From NCBI RefSeq assembly GCF_004339675.1, contig NZ_SLVM01000016.1, positions 1 through 64,000 on the forward strand: a stretch of DNA of 64,000 nucleotides, in the 5' to 3' direction. The stretch comes from Rhodovulum steppense. Lineage in GTDB: Bacteria > Pseudomonadota > Alphaproteobacteria > Rhodobacterales > Rhodobacteraceae. Both the position numbers and the translations under genes were made by a program. Numbering within the stretch: position 1 is the first letter of the stretch; every line of letters begins with the position of its first letter. This document shows positions 35,376 through 43,856 of the stretch, in pieces. Under the pieces are notes generated by a model that was not told where the DNA came from, searched no databases, and saw only the letters and a list, made by a program, of their open reading frames with translations.

Positions 35376-36077
35376 TCATGGCGCGCCCTCGCCGAGCAGC
35401 GCCCGGCGCGAGTTCGAGGCGAATTCCCGGCGCCAGAGCACCCAGCCGGTCAGCACCGTCGCAGCGATCAGCGGCAGCGGCCCCAGCAGCCAGGCCAGCC
35501 CGCAAAGCGCGAAATAGAGCGAGCGCATGCCCCGGTTGAAGCTGCGCGCGGCGGTGATGTTGATCTCGGCGGCCTGGGCGGCGCGGGGCAGGGCGGCGGG
35601 GTGCTCCGGCTCGTTCGGGACGGCGGCCATGATGACCGCGCAATAGCCGAACAGCCGGTGCGACCAGACGAATTTGAGGAAGGCATTGGCCACGAACAGC
35701 AGGATCGCGAGGATCTTCAGCTCCCACACGATGGCGGGGGCGGCGTCCAGCGTCAGATCCTCGGCCAGGCCCAGCAGCCGCTCGGTATTGCCGATCAGCG
35801 CGAGTCCCGCGCCGATGATGATCATCGCGGCCGAGGCGAAGAAGGTGGTGCCCTGGCGCAGGGTGGACAGGATCGTGGCGTCGAAGATGCGCGGCTGGCG
35901 GGTCACGAGCTGGCGCATCCATTCCCGCCGGTAGCCCGACATCAGCACCGAGACCGAGGGGCGGGCCGCCGAGGAATGCTCGATTCGCCAGCCGATCCAG
36001 AGCCAGGCCGCGATCCACAGGCCGAGGGCTGCGGCATCCAGCGCCGTGAACATTGCGATCCGGTCGAGCAGTTCCAT
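35376..36077 (-). CDS. DUF599 family membrane protein
   Basis: A 233-residue membrane protein. Four to five helices (about 14-30, 78-96, 116-135, 195-218). Family-like stretches include SVLMSGYRREWMRQLVTRQP and RSFNRGMRSLYFALCGLAW. The family has no known function. Divergent from glcD, with an 83-base gap that holds the glc promoter. Confidence 0.82.
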   Translation of the reverse strand: MELLDRIAMFTALDAAALGLWIAAWLWIGWRIEHSSAARPSVSVLMSGYRREWMRQLVTRQPRIFDATILSTLRQGTTFFASAAMIIIGAGLALIGNTERLLGLAEDLTLDAAPAIVWELKILAILLFVANAFLKFVWSHRLFGYCAVIMAAVPNEPEHPAALPRAAQAAEINITAARSFNRGMRSLYFALCGLAWLLGPLPLIAATVLTGWVLWRREFASNSRRALLGEGAP

Positions 36078-36107
36078 GGGCGCGAGCCTAGACGCAGGGG
36101 AAAGCGC

Positions 36108-36145
36108 TTGTCAGCGCGGAATATTGGTTATAATTTCTTACCAAT
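36108..36145 (+). promoter_or_regulatory. glcDEF promoter with GntR-type operator
   Basis: TTGTCA (36108-36113) and TATAAT (36129-36134) form a promoter with a short 15-base spacer. Around the -10 is ATTGGT (36123-36128)-N11-ACCAAT (36140-36145), a perfect inverted repeat of the TTGGT/ACCAA half-sites used by FadR-subfamily GntR regulators such as GlcC and LldR. The operator overlaps the -10, and the short spacer suggests activator dependence or tight repression. Confidence 0.6.
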
Positions 36146-36160
36146 AAGGGAGGAACGCCG

Positions 36161-37594
36161 ATGGACATGCCCGTGCCGAATGCCGCGGTCATCGCGAAGA
36201 AGGAGCATGTGGTGGCCCGTCTGGCCGAGGTGCTGCCCGAGGGCGCGGTGATCCATGATCCGGCCGAAACGCGCGCCTATGAATGCGACGCGCTGGCCGC
36301 CTATCGCTGCCCGCCGATGGCGGCGGTCCTGCCCGGCTCGACCGCGGAGGTCGCGGCCGTGCTGCGCATCTGCCACGAGGAGGGCGTGCCGGTGGTCCCG
36401 CGCGGGTCGGGCACGTCTCTGGCGGGCGGCGCGATGCCGACGGCGGATTCCGTGATCCTGGGCGTGGCGCGGCTGAACAGGGTGCTGGAGGTCGATTACG
36501 ACAACCGCGTCATCCGGGTCGAGGCCGGGCGCACCAATCTGAGCGTGACCGGCGCGGTCGAGGCCGATGGCTTCTTCTACGCGCCCGATCCCTCGTCGCA
36601 ACTGGCCTGCGCCATCGCGGGCAATATCGCGATGAATTCGGGGGGCGCGCATTGCCTGAAATACGGGGTGACCACCAACAACCTGCTGGGCGTGACGCTG
36701 GTGACGATGGACGGCACCGTGGTCGAGATCGGCGGGGCCTACATGGATGCGGGCGGCTATGACTGGCTGGGGGTGATCTGCGGATCCGAGGGGCAACTGG
36801 GCGTGGTGACCGAGGCGACGCTGCGCATCCTGCCCAAGCCCGAGGGGGCGCGGCCCGTGCTGATGGGGTTCGACAGTTCCGAGGTGGCGGGGGCCTGTGT
36901 CGCGGATATCATCAAGGCGGGCGTGCTGCCCGTGGCGATCGAGTTCATGGACCGCCCCTGCATCCGCGCGACCGAGGCCTTTGCGGGAGCGGGCTATCCC
37001 GATTGCGAGGCGCTGCTGATCGTCGAGGTCGAGGGCAGCCCGGCCGAGATCGACGAGCAGCTGGGCCTGATCAAGCAGATCGCCCGCAGGCATGATCCGG
37101 TCGAGCTGCGCGAAAGCGGGTCCGAGGCGGAAAGCGCGGCGATCTGGAAGGGGCGGAAATCGGCCTTTGGCGCGATGGGGCAACTGGGCGATTACATGTG
37201 CCTTGACGGGACGATCCCGGTCTCGGCGCTGCCCCATGTGCTGCGCCGGATCGGCGAGATGTCGGCCGAGTTCGGGCTGGGCGTGGCCAACGTGTTCCAT
37301 GCGGGGGACGGCAACATGCACCCGCTGATCCTGTTCGACGCCAACACGCCGGGCGATCTGGAACGCTGCGAGGCGTTCGGGGCGGCGATCCTGAAGCTCT
37401 GCGTCGAGGTGGGCGGCTGCCTGACCGGCGAGCATGGGGTGGGCATCGAGAAGCGCGACCTGATGGGGGTGCAGTTCGACCCCGTGGACCTGGAAGCCCA
37501 GATGCGGGTGAAGGACGTGTTCGATCCCGGCTGGCTGCTGAACCCGGCCAAGGTCTTTCCGCTGGAGGCGAGCGCGGGGCGGCGGGCGGGTTAG
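36161..37594 (+). CDS. glcD: Glycolate oxidase, FAD-binding subunit GlcD
   Basis: A 477-residue flavoprotein that oxidises glycolate to glyoxylate. The PCMH FAD-binding fold has PRGSGTSLAGGAMPTADSV near 84-102 and GGAHCLKYGVTTNNLLG near 165. The C-terminal catalytic cap ends with TGEHGVGIEKRDLM near 423. Length matches GlcD. First gene of glcDEF. Its substrate could also be D-lactate in close relatives; the glcDEF gene order favours glycolate. Confidence 0.93.
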   Translation: MDMPVPNAAVIAKKEHVVARLAEVLPEGAVIHDPAETRAYECDALAAYRCPPMAAVLPGSTAEVAAVLRICHEEGVPVVPRGSGTSLAGGAMPTADSVILGVARLNRVLEVDYDNRVIRVEAGRTNLSVTGAVEADGFFYAPDPSSQLACAIAGNIAMNSGGAHCLKYGVTTNNLLGVTLVTMDGTVVEIGGAYMDAGGYDWLGVICGSEGQLGVVTEATLRILPKPEGARPVLMGFDSSEVAGACVADIIKAGVLPVAIEFMDRPCIRATEAFAGAGYPDCEALLIVEVEGSPAEIDEQLGLIKQIARRHDPVELRESGSEAESAAIWKGRKSAFGAMGQLGDYMCLDGTIPVSALPHVLRRIGEMSAEFGLGVANVFHAGDGNMHPLILFDANTPGDLERCEAFGAAILKLCVEVGGCLTGEHGVGIEKRDLMGVQFDPVDLEAQMRVKDVFDPGWLLNPAKVFPLEASAGRRAG

Positions 37595-37660
37595 GGGGCT
37601 TTCCGCCCCCTCTTGCCCTGCGGGCAATTCACCCCCGAGGATATTTGGAGCCAGAAGAAG
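37595..37660 (-). repeat. Two-hairpin intergenic element, copy 3 (reverse orientation)
   Basis: On the minus strand from 37660: CTTCTTCTGGCTCC, AAATATCCTCGGGGG, then hairpin 1 (TTGCCC-GCA-GGGCAA, 37613-37627) and hairpin 2 (GGGGC/GCCCC, 37595-37609). It fills the glcD-glcE gap. Read on the plus strand, its end AGAAGAAG sits 1 base before the glcE ATG and seems to serve as the ribosome binding region. Confidence 0.8.
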
Positions 37661-37661
37661 C

Positions 37662-38864
37662 ATGATGAGACCGGGGACGGAAGCGGAGCTGGCCGAGGCG
37701 GTGGCGGCGGCGGCGGGGCCGTTGCGCATTCTGGGCGGGGGCACGCGGCCAGTGGGCCGGCCGGTCGAGGGCGAGGCGCTGTCGGTGGCGGGGCTGTCGG
37801 GGGTGGTGCTTTACGAGCCGGGCGCGCTGACGCTGGTGGTGCGCGCGGGCACGCCGCTGGAGGAGGTCGAGCGGGTGCTGGCCGGTGAGGGGCAGCGGCT
37901 GGCCTTCGAGCCGATGGATCACCGGGTGCTCCTGGGCGGTTCGGGCGTGCCGACCATCGGGGGCGTGGTGGCGGGCAATGTCTCGGGGCCGCGGCGGGTG
38001 CAGGCGGGGGCCTGTCGCGACGCCCTGATCGGGGTGCGCTTCGTCGACGGGCGGGGCGCGGTGATCCGCAACGGGGGGCGCGTGATGAAGAATGTCACGG
38101 GCTATGACCTGGTCAAGCTGATGGCGGGCAGCCGGGGCACGCTGGGGGTGTTGAGCGAGGTGGCCTTCAAGCTGTTGCCGGTGCCCGAGAGTGTCGCGAC
38201 CGTCACGCTGCACGAGGCGGATGGCGCGCGGGCCTTCGAGGCGATGACGCGGGCGATGAAGAGCCCTTTCGAGGTGTCGGGGGCGGCCTGGCTGCCGGGG
38301 AAGGGTGAGGTGCATCTGCGGCTGGAGGGCTTCGCGGGGTCGGTGGCCTATCGCGCGGGGCGGTTGCGGGCGCTGCTGGCCGGTCCGGGCGAGGTGACGG
38401 TCGAGACCGGGGCCGAGGCGAATGCGCGGCTGTGGCGGGCGATCCGGGATGTCGAGGCGCTGGCCGGGCACGCCTTTGTCTGGCGGGTGTCGATGGCGCC
38501 CGGCGCGATGCGGGCGGGGCTGCGGGCCGATCTGGACCGGACGGCGCGGTTCGACCGGGTGGTGGACTGGGCCGGGGGCCTGTGCTGGATCGGGATGACC
38601 GAGGCGCAGGCGGCGGATTATGCGCCGCGCTTCGGGGCGGCGGATGCGGTTGCGGGGGCGATCCGGTTCCATCGCGACCTGCAGGCGGAAATGGCCGATC
38701 CGGAACTGGGCGGCGGCCATGCGACGCTGGTCAAGGGGCCGGAGGCGTTGCGCGCCGCCGTGCCGGTGTTCCAGCCCGAGCCCGCGCCGCTGGCCGCGCT
38801 CGCGCGGGGGCTGAGGGCGCAGTTCGATCCGCGCGGCATTCTGAACCCCGGGCTAATGGGATAG
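37662..38864 (+). CDS. glcE: Glycolate oxidase subunit GlcE
   Basis: A 400-residue second FAD-binding subunit. PCMH-type motifs are ILGGGTRPVGRPV near 25 and LLGGSGVPTIGGVVAGNVSG near 92, with NGGRVMKNVTGYDLVKLMAG near 137. It lacks the catalytic C-terminus of GlcD and works in complex with GlcD and GlcF. Separated from glcD only by the reversed repeat element. Confidence 0.92.
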   Translation: MMRPGTEAELAEAVAAAAGPLRILGGGTRPVGRPVEGEALSVAGLSGVVLYEPGALTLVVRAGTPLEEVERVLAGEGQRLAFEPMDHRVLLGGSGVPTIGGVVAGNVSGPRRVQAGACRDALIGVRFVDGRGAVIRNGGRVMKNVTGYDLVKLMAGSRGTLGVLSEVAFKLLPVPESVATVTLHEADGARAFEAMTRAMKSPFEVSGAAWLPGKGEVHLRLEGFAGSVAYRAGRLRALLAGPGEVTVETGAEANARLWRAIRDVEALAGHAFVWRVSMAPGAMRAGLRADLDRTARFDRVVDWAGGLCWIGMTEAQAADYAPRFGAADAVAGAIRFHRDLQAEMADPELGGGHATLVKGPEALRAAVPVFQPEPAPLAALARGLRAQFDPRGILNPGLMG

Positions 38865-38868
38865 CGCG

Positions 38869-40170
38869 ATGCAGACGACCTTTACCGAAGCGCAGTTGCG
38901 CGATCCCGGCATCGCGCGGGCGAACGAGATCCTGCGCGCCTGTGTCCATTGCGGGTTCTGCACCGCGACCTGTCCGACCTATCAGGTTCTGGGCGACGAA
39001 TTGGACAGCCCGCGGGGGCGGATTTACCTCATCAAGGACATGCTGGAGAATGACCGGCCGGCGGACGAGAAGACGGTCAGGCATATCGACCGCTGCCTGT
39101 CCTGCCTGGCCTGCATGACGACCTGCCCCTCGGGTGTGCATTACATGCATCTGGTCGATCACGCCCGCGCGCATATCGAGCGGACCTATCGCCGCCCGCT
39201 GACTGACCGGGCGCTGCGCTGGATGGTGGCGAAGACGCTGCCCTATCCGGCGCGGTTCCGGATCGCGATGCGGCTGGCGAAGCTGGGGCGGCCGGTGGCG
39301 GCCTTGCTGCCCGATGCGCGGATCAAGGCCATGATGGCGATGGTGCCCGCGCGCCTGCCGAAGCGCAGCCCGAATGACCGGCCGCAGGTCTTTGCCGCGC
39401 AGGGTCCGCGGCGGATGCGGGTGGCGCTGTTGACGGGCTGCGCGCAGCGGGTGCTGGATACCGATATCAACGACGCGACCATCAGGCTGCTTCGGCGGTT
39501 GGGCTGCGAGGTGGTGATCGCGCGCGGCATGGGCTGTTGCGGGGCGCTGACCCATCACATGGGGCGGGTCGGGGACAGCCACGCGATGGCGGCGCGCGCG
39601 ATCCGGGCCTGGAGCGCCGAGATCGCGGGCGAGGGGCTGGATGCGATCGTGGTCAATACCAGCGGTTGCGGGACGACGATCAAGGATTACGGCCACATGT
39701 TCGCGGGCGATCCGCTGGAGGCCGAGGCGCGGGCCGTGGCGGCGCGCGCGCTGGACATTTCCGAACTGGTCGAGCGGCTGGGCCTGCCCGAGGGGCGCGG
39801 CGGGTTGCGGGTGGCCTATCACGCGGCCTGTTCGTTGCAGCATGGCCAGCAGATCAGGACGACGCCCAAGGCGCTGTTGCAGCGCGCGGGGTTCGAGGTG
39901 GTGGAGCCTGCGGATTCGCATCTGTGCTGTGGTTCGGCGGGCACCTACAACCTGTTGCAGCCCGCGATCTCGGCCGAGTTGAAGGCGCGCAAGGTCCGGA
40001 CGCTGGAGGCGCGGGATCCGCAGGTGATCGCCACGGGCAATATCGGCTGCATGATGCAGATCGGCTCGGGCACCGGGGTTCCGGTGGTCCATACGGTCGA
40101 GTTGCTGGACTGGGCGACGGGCGGGCCGCGGCCGCGGGCGCTGGGCGCGGACCAGGGGGCGCGGCCATAA
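38869..40170 (+). CDS. glcF: Glycolate oxidase iron-sulfur subunit GlcF
   Basis: A 433-residue electron-transfer subunit. Two [4Fe-4S] sites: C25-x2-C28-x2-C31-x3-C35 and C76-x2-C79-x2-C82-x3-C86. Two CCG domains follow (MGCCGALTHHMG near 223 and LCCGSAGTYNLLQP near 346). It passes electrons to the quinone pool. Starts 4 bases after glcE. Confidence 0.94.
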   Translation: MQTTFTEAQLRDPGIARANEILRACVHCGFCTATCPTYQVLGDELDSPRGRIYLIKDMLENDRPADEKTVRHIDRCLSCLACMTTCPSGVHYMHLVDHARAHIERTYRRPLTDRALRWMVAKTLPYPARFRIAMRLAKLGRPVAALLPDARIKAMMAMVPARLPKRSPNDRPQVFAAQGPRRMRVALLTGCAQRVLDTDINDATIRLLRRLGCEVVIARGMGCCGALTHHMGRVGDSHAMAARAIRAWSAEIAGEGLDAIVVNTSGCGTTIKDYGHMFAGDPLEAEARAVAARALDISELVERLGLPEGRGGLRVAYHAACSLQHGQQIRTTPKALLQRAGFEVVEPADSHLCCGSAGTYNLLQPAISAELKARKVRTLEARDPQVIATGNIGCMMQIGSGTGVPVVHTVELLDWATGGPRPRALGADQGARP

Positions 40171-40201
40171 TCCTGCCCCGAGCGGGTGCTATCGCGGTTC
40201 C

Positions 40202-41029
40202 ATGGCGGGACCGTTCGGACATGTCGCGGCGCTGGCCGGGCTTTTGCTGGCGCTGGGCGCGGGGATCGCGGCGGCGCAGGACGGGACGTTGCGCGCGCTG
40301 GAAAGCGGCGACGCCTCGAAGGACTGGCGCGCGGTCGGGCGGATCGAGATCGGCGGGCGCGGCTTCTGCACCGGGGCGCTGATCGCGCCGGATCTGGTGC
40401 TGACCGCGGCGCATTGCCTGTTCGACAGGGCGAGCGGGCTGCCGGTGAATCCGTCCGGGCTGGAATTCCGGGCGGGCTGGCGCAATGGCCGGGCCGAAGC
40501 CTATCGCAAGGTGCGCCGCGGCGTCGTCCATCCCGATTACCGCTATGACGCGCCAGACAACATCGCGCGCGTGTCCCATGATCTGGCGCTGTTACAACTG
40601 GATCAGGCGATCCGGCTGCCGGGGCTGCATCCCTTCGAGACCGGGGATCGGCCGCGCATGGGGGCGGCGGTGGGCGTGGTGTCCTATGCCCAGGGCCGGT
40701 CCGAGGCCCCCTCGCTGCAGGAGGTCTGCCATGTGCTGGCCTTGCAGCCGGGCGTCCTGATGCTGTCCTGCGAAGTGGATTTCGGGGCCTCGGGCGCGCC
40801 GGTCTTCCGGATCGAGGATGGCGTGGCGCGGATCGTGTCCGTCGTGTCGGCCAAGGCCGAGCTGGCCACGCGGCCGGTGGCGCTGGGCACGGCGCTGGGC
40901 GCGTCGCTGGAGCTGTTGCAGGGCCGACTTGCGGCGGGCGAGGGCGTAATCGGCGCGGCCGGGGCGGCGCCGCGCTTCGGGCAGGGCGGCGCGCGCGAGA
41001 GTGGCGGCGCGCGGTTCGTAAGGCCCTGA
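40202..41029 (+). CDS. Exported trypsin-like serine protease (S1), copy 1
   Basis: A 275-residue protein with Sec signal peptide (cleavage after about residue 25, GIAAA-Q) and a chymotrypsin-fold domain. Triad: His71 (LTAAHCLFD), Asp127 (SHDLALLQL), Ser197 (FGASGAPVF). The serine box GASGAP differs from the usual GDSGGP, as in bacterial V8/glutamyl-type and related S1 proteases. It is about 50% like its neighbour over the core motifs. Starts 31 bases after glcF. Confidence 0.87.
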   Translation: MAGPFGHVAALAGLLLALGAGIAAAQDGTLRALESGDASKDWRAVGRIEIGGRGFCTGALIAPDLVLTAAHCLFDRASGLPVNPSGLEFRAGWRNGRAEAYRKVRRGVVHPDYRYDAPDNIARVSHDLALLQLDQAIRLPGLHPFETGDRPRMGAAVGVVSYAQGRSEAPSLQEVCHVLALQPGVLMLSCEVDFGASGAPVFRIEDGVARIVSVVSAKAELATRPVALGTALGASLELLQGRLAAGEGVIGAAGAAPRFGQGGARESGGARFVRP

Positions 41030-41032
41030 GCG

Positions 41033-41854
41033 ATGCGGCGCCCCCGGCTTTCCCTGGGTCTGATGCTGGCGCTGGTCGCGTTTCCGGCGCTGGGCGATAC
41101 CGGGCTCAGGCGGCTGGGCCAGCGCGCCGAACTGCTGGGCTGGGAGGCGGTGGGCCGGCTTGACCATGCGGCGGGCGCGTTCTGCACCGGGGTTCTGGTC
41201 GCGCCCGATCTGGTGCTGACCGCGGCGCATTGCCTGTTCGACGGCCAGGGCCAGCGGGTGGATCCGCGCGGGCTGACCTTTCGCGCGGGGCTGAGCGAGG
41301 GGGCCGCCATCGCCGAGGTCGCCGGACGCCGGGCGGTGATCCATGAGGGCTATCGCCCGGGCGAGGGCGACGCGCTGGCGCGGCTGGGGGCGGATGCGGC
41401 GCTGGTTCAACTGGCCGAGCCGATCCCGGCGGGCGTGGCCGCGCCCTTCGTGGCGGGGCGTGCGGTGGGGCGTGGCGGCGCGGTCAGCGTGGTCTCCTAT
41501 GCCCGCGGGCGCGAGGAGGCGCTGTCCTGGCAGCCGGGCTGCACCGTGCTGGACCGCGGGGCGGGGGTCTATGCGTTTTCCTGCGATGTGTGGTTCGGCT
41601 CGTCCGGGGCGCCGGTCTTCGAGACCTCGTCGGGCCGGGCGCGGATCGTGTCCATCGTGTCGGGCGGCCTCCGCGAGGATGGGCGCAGCATCGCCTATGG
41701 TCCCGATGCGGGCGCGGCGCTGGATGCGCTGGCCGCGGCGCTGCGCGCGGGTCGCGGCGTCTTCCCCCGGGAGGGGGTCGATGCCCGCCGCCTGCCCGTG
41801 GCCGGGAGCGATGGCGCGCGGGGCGAGATCGGGGCGCGCTTCGTCCGGCCCTGA
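41033..41854 (+). CDS. Exported trypsin-like serine protease (S1), copy 2
   Basis: A 273-residue paralogue of the preceding gene, 3 bases downstream. Signal peptide (cleavage near GDTG, residue 21-24). Triad: His66 (LTAAHCLFD), Asp121 (GADAALVQL), Ser191 (FGSSGAPVF). Both end in a similar C-terminus (GARFVRP), pointing to a tandem duplication. Probably periplasmic or secreted. Confidence 0.87.
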   Translation: MRRPRLSLGLMLALVAFPALGDTGLRRLGQRAELLGWEAVGRLDHAAGAFCTGVLVAPDLVLTAAHCLFDGQGQRVDPRGLTFRAGLSEGAAIAEVAGRRAVIHEGYRPGEGDALARLGADAALVQLAEPIPAGVAAPFVAGRAVGRGGAVSVVSYARGREEALSWQPGCTVLDRGAGVYAFSCDVWFGSSGAPVFETSSGRARIVSIVSGGLREDGRSIAYGPDAGAALDALAAALRAGRGVFPREGVDARRLPVAGSDGARGEIGARFVRP

Positions 41855-41867
41855 GCGGGGTCGGGTT

Positions 41868-41896
41868 CTTGACAGCCCCCGGCGGGCTTCCCAGAT
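41868..41896 (+). promoter_or_regulatory. Possible sigma32-type promoter of the Hsp20 gene
   Basis: CTTGAC (41868-41873) and TCCCAGAT (41889-41896) with a 15-base spacer loosely resemble the heat-shock consensus CTTGAA/CCCCATNT. The position, before a small heat-shock gene, supports the reading, but the -10 match is partial. Confidence 0.35.
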
Positions 41897-41988
41897 CCCG
41901 GTTTGCGGGTGCCGACAGGGCCCGCGTGATGGCCCGTCCCGACGAGGGGGAGGGCATTCCTTGCATCGCTCAGAAGAGGATGACAGAC

Positions 41989-42468
41989 ATGCGACACTAT
42001 GATTTCGGACCGCTTTACCGCGCCACCGTGGGCTTTGACCGGGTGGCCGACATGATGGACCGGCTGCTGGCCAGCGAAATGGGCCAGCCGGGCTATCCGC
42101 CCTACAATATCGAGAAGACCGGCGAGCATGGCTATCGCATCTCGATCGCGGTGGCAGGCTTTGGCGCCGACGATCTGTCGGTCGAGGTCAAGGAAAACGC
42201 GCTGGTGATCGCGGGCCGCAAGGCGCCCGAACCCGACGGGCGCAGCTTCCTGCATCGCGGCATCGCGACCCGGGCCTTCGAGCGGCGCTTTGCGCTGGCC
42301 GATCATGTGCGGGTGACGGGGGCCAGCCATGTGGACGGGATGCTGCATGTGGACCTGGTGCGCGAGGTGCCCGAGGCGCTGAAGCCCCGCCGCATCGAGA
42401 TCGCGGCGGCGGGCGCCCGGGCGATCCCGGCGCAGGCGTCGGCCGAGGAGGCGCAGACGGCCGGGTAG
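41989..42468 (+). CDS. Small heat-shock protein (Hsp20/alpha-crystallin, IbpA-like)
   Basis: A 159-residue protein with an alpha-crystallin domain (about 40-135). Family features are GFDRVADMMDRLL, PYNIEKTGEHGYRISIAVAGF and the C-terminal FERRFALADHVRV block. Its tail lacks a clear IxI motif. ATG 41989 has AGAGGA 8 bases upstream; ATG 41980 is alternative. Holds unfolded proteins for DnaK/ClpB. Confidence 0.9.
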   Translation: MRHYDFGPLYRATVGFDRVADMMDRLLASEMGQPGYPPYNIEKTGEHGYRISIAVAGFGADDLSVEVKENALVIAGRKAPEPDGRSFLHRGIATRAFERRFALADHVRVTGASHVDGMLHVDLVREVPEALKPRRIEIAAAGARAIPAQASAEEAQTAG

Positions 42469-42498
42469 GTCCGGCCATCGCCGACCGATGACAAGACC

Positions 42499-42522
42499 GG
42501 CGCGCGGGGCCTTCCGCGCGCC
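42499..42522 (+). terminator. Terminator after hsp20
   Basis: Perfect stem GGCGCGCGG (42499-42507)/CCGCGCGCC (42514-42522), 6-base loop, then GTTGCCGTTT. Confidence 0.6.
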
Positions 42523-42596
42523 GTTGCCGTTTCGGGGGCGGCGGTTCGCGCGCAGGACGCTGGCCGAATCCGGTTCGCGCGCGCTTTAATCGTGGC

Positions 42597-43856
42597 ATGG
42601 AGGATTTCGAGCTTTTCCGTCGTCTGGGCCTTGCGCTGGCCATCGGGCTTCTGTTCGGGCTGGAACGGGGCTGGCATGCCCGCGACGAGCCCGAGGGCGA
42701 GCGGGTGGCCGGGCTGCGCACCTTCGGGTTGACCGGGCTGCTGGGCGGGGTCTGCGGCTGGCTGGGGATGCTGGTCGGGCCGGTTTTCCCGGGGCTGGCC
42801 TTCGTGGCCATGGCGGCGCTTGTCGCGGTGACCTACTGGGCGCAGATCGAGGAGAACGAGGATCAGGGCCTGACCACCGAGGTCGCGCTGTTGCTGACCT
42901 TTGCGCTGGGGGCGGCGGCGTTGCTGGGCGACATGGCGGCGGCGGCGGCCGTGGCGGTGGTGGCGACGGCGCTGTTGTCGCTCAAGCGGGTGCTGCATGG
43001 CTGGGTCGCGCGGATCCGGCAGTTCGAACTGGCCGCGCTGGTGCAACTGGCCGTCATCTCGGTGGTGATCCTGCCGCTGTTGCCGAACCGGGGATATGGC
43101 CCCGGCGCCGCGCTGAACCCGCATGAGCTGTGGCTGGCGGTGGTGATCGTGGCCGGGCTGTCCTTTCTTGGCTATGCGGCGATCCGGGTGGCGGGGGCAG
43201 GGCTGGGTGCGGTGATTACCGGGCTGTTCGGGGGGCTGGCCTCCTCGACCTCGACCACGCTGGCGCTGTCGCGGCTGGTGCGCAGCGATGCGCGGCTGGG
43301 GCCGGTGATGGCGATCGGCGTGGTGCTGGCGGGATCGGTGACCTTCCTGCGGGTTCTGGTGGTGGGCACGATCTTTGCGCGCGACCTGCTTGCGCCGCTG
43401 CTGGTGCCGCTGGGGGCGATGGCGGCGGCGGGCTTTGCCGGGGCGGGTGTTCTGGCGCTGGCGGCGGGGCGGGGGCAGAGGTCGGAGACCGATCTGGACG
43501 GGCTGTCGAACCCGCTGGCGCTGGGCACGGCGCTGTCCTTCGGGGCGGTGCTGGTGGGGGTGGTGCTGGCCACCCATTACCTGCAGCTCTGGTTCGGGGC
43601 GGGCGGCGTGCTGGCGGTGGCGGCGGCCTCGGGGGTGACGGATGTGGATGCGCTGACGATCACGGTCGCGCGGATGACCCGCGACGGGCTGGGCCTGGAG
43701 ACCGCTGCGGCCGCCATCGTGCTGGCCGTGTCGGTCAATACGGCGGTCAAGGGCGGTATCGCGGCCGTGCTGGGCGGCGGGCGCTTCGGGCTGCGGGTGC
43801 TGGCGGTCTATGCGGTCGTGCTGGCCACCGGGGCGGCGGCGCTGGCGCTGGGCTGA
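42597..43856 (+). CDS. MgtC/SapB and DUF4010 membrane protein
   Basis: A 419-residue multispan protein. The MgtC-like N-terminus (LGLALAIGLLFGLERGWHARDE, with the conserved Arg/Glu pair, about residues 10-31) is followed by a long DUF4010 region with about ten helices. Motifs: GLFGGLASSTSTTLALSRL near 207 and GVTDVDALTITVARM near 341. Function is unknown; often suggested in ion homeostasis. Its 3' end overlaps the convergent oxyR gene by 49 bases. Confidence 0.85.
   Translation: MEDFELFRRLGLALAIGLLFGLERGWHARDEPEGERVAGLRTFGLTGLLGGVCGWLGMLVGPVFPGLAFVAMAALVAVTYWAQIEENEDQGLTTEVALLLTFALGAAALLGDMAAAAAVAVVATALLSLKRVLHGWVARIRQFELAALVQLAVISVVILPLLPNRGYGPGAALNPHELWLAVVIVAGLSFLGYAAIRVAGAGLGAVITGLFGGLASSTSTTLALSRLVRSDARLGPVMAIGVVLAGSVTFLRVLVVGTIFARDLLAPLLVPLGAMAAAGFAGAGVLALAAGRGQRSETDLDGLSNPLALGTALSFGAVLVGVVLATHYLQLWFGAGGVLAVAAASGVTDVDALTITVARMTRDGLGLETAAAAIVLAVSVNTAVKGGIAAVLGGGRFGLRVLAVYAVVLATGAAALALG

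Noticed and set aside
40202..41854. Toxin or secretion system based on the paired proteases
   Set aside because: No immunity, adaptor or secretion genes are adjacent; a tandem duplication explains the pair.
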